Shown piece after piece: positions 58,767 through 64,000 of a stretch of DNA of 64,000 bases; positions within the stretch are counted from its first letter, which is position 1, and each line of letters opens with the position of its first letter. A model generated the notes under the pieces. It made no database searches. It saw nothing but the letters and a program-made list of their open reading frames with translations, and was not told where the DNA came from. Origin of the DNA: Rhodobacter huangdaonensis (GTDB lineage Bacteria > Pseudomonadota > Alphaproteobacteria > Rhodobacterales > Rhodobacteraceae); NCBI RefSeq assembly GCF_004022465.1, contig NZ_SAVA01000007.1:62001-126000 (forward strand), written 5' to 3'. Position numbers and translations under genes: made by a program.

Positions 58767-59753
58767 ATGCGACGGGGCGCGATCATCGGAGGTCTGGCGG
58801 TGGTGGCACTGGCGGCGGGCCTTGTGCTGTGGCAGGCGCGGTCGGCGGCGCCCGGGGCGCTTGTCCTGGGCGGCAATGTCGACATCCGCGAGCTGGACCT
58901 TGCCTTCCGCACCGGCGGCCGGATCGCGTCGCTTGCCGTCGAGGAGGGCGATCGCCTTGCGCCCGGAGACGAGATCGCCCGGCTCGACGCGGCGCCGCAG
59001 CGTGCCGCGCGCGCGCAGGCGCAGGGCACGCTCGATGCCGCGACGGCGGCCGAGACGCTGCTGAAGGAGGGCGCGCGCAGCGAGGAAATCGCCCGGCTTG
59101 CGGCCGAGGTCGCAGGCACCGAGGCGACGCTGCGCAATGCCGAGGCGAGCTATGCGCGGCAAAAGGCGCTCAAGACCACCTCGGTCTCGCTGCAGCAGGC
59201 GCTCGATTCCACCGAGGCAGCGCTTGGTCAGGCGCAGGCGGCGCACGAGGCCGCGGTGCAGGCGCATCTGGCGGCGGTGAACGGGCCCCGCCCGGCCGAG
59301 ATCGCGCAGGCCGCGGCACAGCGCCAGGCCGCCGCAGCCGCGCGCGACGCGGCGCAGATCCAGCTTGACGATACCGTGCTGCGCACACCCGCGGCGGGCA
59401 CAGTGCTGACCCGCGCGGTCGAGCCGGGGGCGATGGTCGCGGCCGGCACCACGGTGGTGACGCTGTCGCTCGATACCCCCGTCCGCGTGCGCGCCTATGT
59501 CGAGGAGCCCGACCTTGGCCGCGTTCCGCCCGGAACCAGGGTGCTGGTCTTCACCGACGCCCGCCCGGGGGCACCCTATCACGGCACCGTGGGCTTCGTG
59601 TCCTCGCGCGCCGAGTTCACCCCGAAGCAGGTCGAGACGCAAAGCCTGCGCAGCGCCCTCGTCTACCGGCTGCGGATCACCGTCGGGGATGGCGACGCCG
59701 CGCTGCGTCAGGGCATGCCGGTGACCGTGCGCCTTGCCGCCGAGGCGGGGTGA
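58767..59753 (+). CDS. ybhG: HlyD/YbhG-type membrane fusion protein
   Basis: A 328-residue periplasmic adaptor. ATG 58767 follows AGGGAG with 7-nt spacing; an in-frame ATG lies at 58749. A single N-terminal anchor segment (GLAVVALAAGLVLWQA) is followed by the biotinyl-lipoyl domain (VDIRELDLAFRTGGRIASLAVEEGDRL). A long alpha-helical coiled-coil (about 85-205), rich in Ala/Gln/Glu, follows, then a beta-barrel domain. It links the ABC exporter to an outer-membrane factor. The gene overlaps the ATPase gene by 4 bp. Confidence 0.9.
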   Translation: MRRGAIIGGLAVVALAAGLVLWQARSAAPGALVLGGNVDIRELDLAFRTGGRIASLAVEEGDRLAPGDEIARLDAAPQRAARAQAQGTLDAATAAETLLKEGARSEEIARLAAEVAGTEATLRNAEASYARQKALKTTSVSLQQALDSTEAALGQAQAAHEAAVQAHLAAVNGPRPAEIAQAAAQRQAAAAARDAAQIQLDDTVLRTPAAGTVLTRAVEPGAMVAAGTTVVTLSLDTPVRVRAYVEEPDLGRVPPGTRVLVFTDARPGAPYHGTVGFVSSRAEFTPKQVETQSLRSALVYRLRITVGDGDAALRQGMPVTVRLAAEAG

Positions 59754-61519
59754 GCGCGATGGCGGCGGGTCTGGCGGTTTCGATCCGCGGCCTGACCCAC
59801 CGCTATGCCGGGCAGGGCACCGGGGAACATGCGCTCGACGACGTTTCGCTGACCGTGGCGCGCGGCGTCATCACCGGGCTTGCGGGCCCCGATGGCGCGG
59901 GCAAGACCACGCTGATGCGGCTGATGGCGGGGCTGTTGAAACCCGTCTCGGGCGAGATCGAGGTGCTGGGCCTCGACCCGCTGCGCGCCGGCGCCGAGCT
60001 GCATCTGCGGGTCGGCTACATGCCGCAGAAATTCGGCCTCTACGAGGATCTGACGGTGATGGAGAACCTGGTTCTCTATGCCGATCTGCGCGGCGTCACC
60101 GGCGCGGCCCGGCAGGCACAATTCGGCCGGCTGCTCGATTTCACCGATCTGCACCGCTTTACCGGGCGGCTGGCCGGCAAGCTGTCGGGGGGGATGAAGC
60201 AGAAGCTCGGTCTTGCCTGCACGCTGGTCGGGCAGCCGGAACTGCTGCTGCTGGACGAGCCCGGGGTGGGCGTCGATCCGATCTCGCGGCGCGAGCTGTG
60301 GCGGATGGTGCAGGCGCTCGCCGCCGAGGGCATGGCGGTGGTCTGGGCCACGGCCTACCTCGAGGAGGCCGAGCGTTGCGATGCGCTGTGCCTGATGAAC
60401 GCCGGGCGGGTGATCTTTGCGGGTCCGCCGGGCGAGCAGATCGCGCGGATGCGCGGCCGCGCGGTGCTGGCTTGCGACATCCGCGGCAACCGACGCCATT
60501 TCCTGCGCCGCGCGCTCGGCCTTCCGGGTGTGATCGACGGGGTGATCCAGGGCGATGCCGTGCGGCTTGTGCTGGCCGAGGGGCAGGCGCCGCCCGTGGC
60601 CGAGCTGGGCGCGGACGCGCCGCGCATCGTGCCGGTCGAGCCGCGGCTCGAGGACGCCTTCATCGACCTTGTGGGCGGCGGGCCCGACGGCCGCTCGCCC
60701 CTCGCCTCCACGCTCGCCGAGGTGACGCTGCCGGCGCATGTCGACCCCGAGGCGGTGATCCGCGCCGATGACCTGACCCGCCGCTTCGGCGATTTCGTCG
60801 CCACCGATCACGTCAGCTTCTCGGTCCGGCGCGGCGAGATCTTCGGCCTGCTCGGCCCGAACGGCGCGGGCAAGTCGACCACCTTCCGGATGATGTGCGG
60901 CCTGCTCGCGCCCACATCCGGCGAGGCGCAGGTGATGGGCATCGACCTGAAGCACTCGGCCCCCGAGGCGCGGCAGAATCTGGGCTACATGGCGCAGAAA
61001 TTCTCGCTCTACGGCAACCTCGGGGTCGAGCGGAACCTGCGCTTCTTCGCCGGCATCTACGGGCTCAGCGGCCGCACCCGCGACCGCAAGGTGGCGCAGA
61101 TGCTGGAAAGCTTCGAGCTTGACCAGTATCGCCGCACACAGGCGGGCGAGCTGCCGCTTGGCTTCAAGCAACGCCTGTCGCTCGCTTGCGCGCTGATGCA
61201 CGAGCCGCCGCTGCTGTTCCTCGACGAGCCGACCTCGGGTGTCGATCCGGTGACCCGGCGCGAGTTCTGGTCGCATATCAACGCGCTTGTCGACCGTGGC
61301 GTGACGGTGATGGTGACCACCCATTTCATGGACGAGGCGGAATACTGCGACCGCATCGGGCTGGTCTATCGCGGCCGGCTGATTGCCGTCGGCCCGCCTG
61401 ACGATCTGAAACGGCAGGTGGCCGATGCCGCGCTGCCCGACCCGACCTTCGAGGATGCCTTCATCCGGCTGATCGAGCGCGACGATGCCACCCGCGCTGC
61501 GGCAGGGGGCGCGCCATGA
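59750..61519 (+). CDS. ybhF: Double ABC ATPase of the YbhF type
   Basis: A 589-residue protein with two ATPase domains. Domain 1: Walker A GPDGAGKTTL, signature LSGGMKQKLG, Walker B LLLDEPGVGVDP. Domain 2: Walker A GPNGAGKSTTF, signature LPLGFKQRLS (degenerate, as usual for YbhF), Walker B LFLDEPTSGVDP. The GTG start overlaps the YbhG gene; ATG 59759 is an alternative. It drives multidrug/xenobiotic or ion export with the two permeases. Confidence 0.9.
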   Translation: MSAMAAGLAVSIRGLTHRYAGQGTGEHALDDVSLTVARGVITGLAGPDGAGKTTLMRLMAGLLKPVSGEIEVLGLDPLRAGAELHLRVGYMPQKFGLYEDLTVMENLVLYADLRGVTGAARQAQFGRLLDFTDLHRFTGRLAGKLSGGMKQKLGLACTLVGQPELLLLDEPGVGVDPISRRELWRMVQALAAEGMAVVWATAYLEEAERCDALCLMNAGRVIFAGPPGEQIARMRGRAVLACDIRGNRRHFLRRALGLPGVIDGVIQGDAVRLVLAEGQAPPVAELGADAPRIVPVEPRLEDAFIDLVGGGPDGRSPLASTLAEVTLPAHVDPEAVIRADDLTRRFGDFVATDHVSFSVRRGEIFGLLGPNGAGKSTTFRMMCGLLAPTSGEAQVMGIDLKHSAPEARQNLGYMAQKFSLYGNLGVERNLRFFAGIYGLSGRTRDRKVAQMLESFELDQYRRTQAGELPLGFKQRLSLACALMHEPPLLFLDEPTSGVDPVTRREFWSHINALVDRGVTVMVTTHFMDEAEYCDRIGLVYRGRLIAVGPPDDLKRQVADAALPDPTFEDAFIRLIERDDATRAAAGGAP

Positions 61520-62661
61520 GCCGCGCGCCGCACGAGGGGTTTTCGCTGCGCCGGTTGCGCGCGCTCTGCATCAAGGAGACGAAGCAGATCCTGCGCGATC
61601 CGAGCAGTCTGCTGATTGCCGTGGTGCTGCCGGTCGTGCTGCTGTTCATCTTCGGCTTCGGCATCTCGCTTGATACCAACCGGCTGTCGCTCGGCATCGT
61701 GCTCGAGGATCAGGGCGCCGAGGCGCAGCGCTTTGCCGCCGTGGCCGCCGGCTCGCCCTATATCCGCCCGCGCTTTGCCCGGACCCGGGCCGAGCTGGCC
61801 ACGCCGATGGCCGAGGGCGCGCTGCGCGGCCTCATCGTGATCCCGCAGGATTTCGGCGCGCGGCTGGCCGCTGGCGACGGCAGCGCGCGGATTCAGGTGC
61901 TGACCGACGGCTCGGAGCCGAACACCGCGAATTTCGTCGCCAGCTATGCCCAGGGCCTGTTCGAAACCTGGCTGCATGCCCGCGCCGATGCCCGCGGCCT
62001 CAGCGCCGACCCGCCGGTGTCGCTGGAACCGCGCTACTGGTTCAACCCCTCGACCGAAAGCCGCAACTTCCTGATCCCGGGCTCGATCGCGGTGGTGATG
62101 ACGATCATCGGCGCGCTGCTGACCTCGCTCGTCGTCGCGCGGGAATGGGAGCGCGGCACGATGGAGGCGCTGCTCGCCACCCCGGTGCGACGGGCCGAGC
62201 TGCTGCTGTCGAAGGCGCTGCCCTATTACGGGCTCGGGCTGATCGCGATGGCGGTCTGCGTGGTCATCGCGGTGACGCTGATGCAGGTGCCGCTGCGCGG
62301 CTCGATCGCCATGCTGTTCATCGCCACCAGCCTGTTCCTGGGCAGCGCGCTTGGCCTCGGGCTGCTGCTGTCGACGTTGACCCGCAACCAGTTCAATGCG
62401 GCGCTCGCGGCGCTCAACGCAGCCTTCCTGCCGGCGGTGATGCTGTCCGGGCTGATCTTCGAGATCTCCTCGATGCCGGCCGTCGTGCAGGCGGTGACGC
62501 TGATCGTGCCGGCGCGCTATTTCGTGACGGTGATGCAGACCCTGTTCCAGGCCGGCGACATCGCCGCCATCTTGCTGCCGAACCTGCTGTTCCTGCTGGT
62601 CTCGGCGCTGTTCTGGCTGGGCCTGACGGCGCGGCGCACCCGCATGCGACTGGACGGCTGA
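61516..62661 (+). CDS. ybhS: ABC-2 type permease (YbhS-like)
   Basis: A 381-residue ABC-2 permease. Signature segments are RALCIKETKQILRDPSSLL, then a membrane segment IAVVLPVVLLFIFGFGIS. A large periplasmic loop (about 45-180) and a C-terminal block of five membrane segments follow, with EWERGTMEALLATPVRRAE as the ABC-2 motif. It is half of the exporter channel. Overlaps YbhF by 4 bp; the YbhR-like gene begins 2 bp later. Confidence 0.9.
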   Translation: MSRAPHEGFSLRRLRALCIKETKQILRDPSSLLIAVVLPVVLLFIFGFGISLDTNRLSLGIVLEDQGAEAQRFAAVAAGSPYIRPRFARTRAELATPMAEGALRGLIVIPQDFGARLAAGDGSARIQVLTDGSEPNTANFVASYAQGLFETWLHARADARGLSADPPVSLEPRYWFNPSTESRNFLIPGSIAVVMTIIGALLTSLVVAREWERGTMEALLATPVRRAELLLSKALPYYGLGLIAMAVCVVIAVTLMQVPLRGSIAMLFIATSLFLGSALGLGLLLSTLTRNQFNAALAALNAAFLPAVMLSGLIFEISSMPAVVQAVTLIVPARYFVTVMQTLFQAGDIAAILLPNLLFLLVSALFWLGLTARRTRMRLDG

Positions 62662-62663
62662 CG

Positions 62664-63764
62664 ATGTGGCGCCGCATCCTCACCCTGATCGCGAAAGAGC
62701 TGGCGCAGCTGCTGTCCTCGCGCCGCAATGTGGCGATGCTGATGATGCCGCTTCTGGTGCAGCTTGCCGTCTTTCCCTTCGCCACCACGCTCGAGGTGCG
62801 CAATGCCGCCGTCGCGATCCTGAACGAGGATCCGGGCGCCGAGGCGGTCGAACTGATGCACCGCATCGCCGCCGCCTCGGCCTTCGGCACGCTTTATCCG
62901 GTGCACAGCGAGGCCGAGCTGGAACAGACGATCGACGGGCAAAAGGCGCTCCTCGGCCTGCGCATCCCGCCCGACTTCTCGCGCAAGGTGCTGGCGGGCA
63001 CCCCGGTCAGGCTGCAGGCGCTGATCGACGGGCGCAAGTCGAACGCGGCGCAGATCGCCTTTTCCTACATCCGCGACATCACCTCGACCTTCGCCGACGA
63101 GCGCGCCGGGCAGGTGCTGCCCGCAAGGATCGAGCGGCGCAACCTCTACAACCCGAACCTGAACTACAAGTGGTTCGTGCTGCCCAGCCTTGTCGCGATC
63201 ATCTCGACCATCGGCTGCCTGCTGGTCACCGCGCTGTCGCTGGCGCGCGAGCGCGAGGAGGGCACCTATGACCAGCTCCTCGTCACGCCGCTGACGCCGG
63301 GCTACATCATGGTCGGCAAGGCGGTGCCGGGCATTCTGGTAGCGATGGTGCAGGCCAGCGTGATCGCCGCGGCGGCAGTCTTCCTTTACGGCGTGCCCTT
63401 TACCGGGCAGCTGTGGATGCTGCTGCTGGCGATGTTCGCCTATGCGCTGGCGCTCTCCGGCGTGGGGCTGCTGATCTCGGCGATCAGCGCGAGCCAGCAG
63501 CAGGCCTTTCTGGGCGTGTTCTGCTTCATGGTGCCCTCGGTGGTGCTGTCGGGCTATCTCGCCCCGGTCGAGAACATGCCGACCGCATTGCGGCTGCTGA
63601 GCGCGGTGAACCCGCTCACCCATTTCATCGCGCTGTCGAAGGGGATCTTCCTCAAGGGCTTTGGCCTGGCCGAGGTGGTGCCGGCGGTCTCGGCGCTGTT
63701 CGGCATCGCGCTTGTCACGCTCTTCGTCGCGCATCGGGTGTTCGACCGGCAGGCGCGGTCCTGA
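62664..63764 (+). CDS. ybhR: ABC-2 type permease (YbhR-like)
   Basis: A 366-residue ABC-2 permease, paralogous to the preceding gene. RRILTLIAKELAQLLSSRRNVAML at the N-terminus, a periplasmic loop to about residue 165, then five C-terminal membrane segments. REREEGTYDQLLVTPLTPG is the ABC-2 motif and LSGYLAPVENMP follows. It completes the YbhG-F-S-R exporter. It is 103 bp upstream of the unrelated hydratase gene. Confidence 0.9.
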   Translation: MWRRILTLIAKELAQLLSSRRNVAMLMMPLLVQLAVFPFATTLEVRNAAVAILNEDPGAEAVELMHRIAAASAFGTLYPVHSEAELEQTIDGQKALLGLRIPPDFSRKVLAGTPVRLQALIDGRKSNAAQIAFSYIRDITSTFADERAGQVLPARIERRNLYNPNLNYKWFVLPSLVAIISTIGCLLVTALSLAREREEGTYDQLLVTPLTPGYIMVGKAVPGILVAMVQASVIAAAAVFLYGVPFTGQLWMLLLAMFAYALALSGVGLLISAISASQQQAFLGVFCFMVPSVVLSGYLAPVENMPTALRLLSAVNPLTHFIALSKGIFLKGFGLAEVVPAVSALFGIALVTLFVAHRVFDRQARS

Positions 63765-63867
63765 CCGGCCCCGCGCTGTTGCGCCCGCCCGCCTTGCGCC
63801 TATGGTAAGCTCGCGCGGCCCGCGCCGGCCCGCACAGGAACGCCCCGACCGGGCAGAGGAGGGCCGA

Positions 63868-64000
63868 ATGACGCTTGAAACCATCGCCGCGGAGCTGCGC
63901 GCCGCCGAGGCCGGGGGCCGCACCATCGCGCCGCTGCGCGACCGGCTGAGCACCGGCGCCGAGGCCTATGCGGTGCAGCAGATCAACACCACGCACCGCC
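63868..64000 (+). CDS. 2-keto-4-pentenoate hydratase-family protein (partial, C-terminus off window)
   Basis: Only the first 44 codons are present. MTLETIAAELRAAEAGGRTI and EAYAVQQINTTHR resemble the N-terminus of MhpD/HpaH-type hydratases of the fumarylacetoacetase superfamily. A strong AGAGGAGGG ribosome site is at the start. It may begin a different catabolic operon. The family is likely; function unknown. Confidence 0.6.
   Translation, partial: MTLETIAAELRAAEAGGRTIAPLRDRLSTGAEAYAVQQINTTHR

Noticed and set aside
1..64000. Horizontal-transfer marks: tRNA genes, integrases, transposases, CRISPR arrays, prophage genes
   Set aside because: None were seen on either strand; composition is uniform apart from short AT-rich promoter spacers.

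Overview
This is a GC-rich, gene-dense bacterial window with strong G/C third-position bias. Gene families, the many ABC and TRAP importers and the L,D-transpeptidase subfamily all suggest an alphaproteobacterium, most likely Rhodobacterales (Paracoccus/Rhodobacter-like). I assign no species. I see no rRNA, tRNA, CRISPR array, transposase or integrase. The window reads as a chain of catabolic modules, each with an importer, enzymes and its own regulator.

Layout. (1) 1-4238, minus strand: a TetR-led operon with two HyuA/acetone-carboxylase-type subunits, a small zinc-ribbon gamma-like subunit and a UroD-fold protein; it resembles the acetophenone carboxylase architecture and runs off the left edge. 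(2) 4497-23277: a peptide/D-amino-acid island. It has two LysR regulators, a beta-lactamase-fold hydrolase, an oligopeptide ABC importer, an L,D-transpeptidase-M14 (AspA) fusion, a flavin amine oxidase, two near-duplicate DppA-type D-aminopeptidases, a D-amino-acid aminotransferase, a polar amino-acid ABC importer and a DmpA-type aminopeptidase. A PAS-LuxR regulator sits at the right end. (3) 23380-29849: thiolase-like protein, acyl-CoA ligase, TRAP importer and SDR dehydrogenase, a carboxylic-acid uptake and CoA-activation module. (4) 29839-46347: an amide/urea nitrogen module. It has a tandem-domain nitrilase whose second domain has lost its catalytic Cys, a Urt/HAAT-type ABC importer, a RhAmidase-like amidase, a complete but divergent urease operon (ureE-F-AB-C-G-D, with a gamma-beta fusion and Ala at the flap Cys position), a second amidase, a cytosolic AmiC-like sensor and a MarR regulator. 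(5) 46360-58021: a myo-inositol module with LacI, twin operators, iolG, sugar ABC importer, iolC-DUF2090, iolD, iolE, iolB and a TIM-barrel isomerase. (6) 58011-63764: a TetR (CecR-like)/YbhGFSR-type ABC exporter with a clear TetR palindrome. (7) 63868-64000: the start of a 2-keto-4-pentenoate hydratase-family gene.

The most interesting material is the D-peptide island with its unusual fusion enzyme, and the amide/urease island. In both, importers, hydrolases and regulators form a plausible pathway whose substrate is unknown. Intergenic spaces are short. Several contain strong GC hairpins between co-transcribed genes, and the divergent promoters carry palindromes that could be operators.
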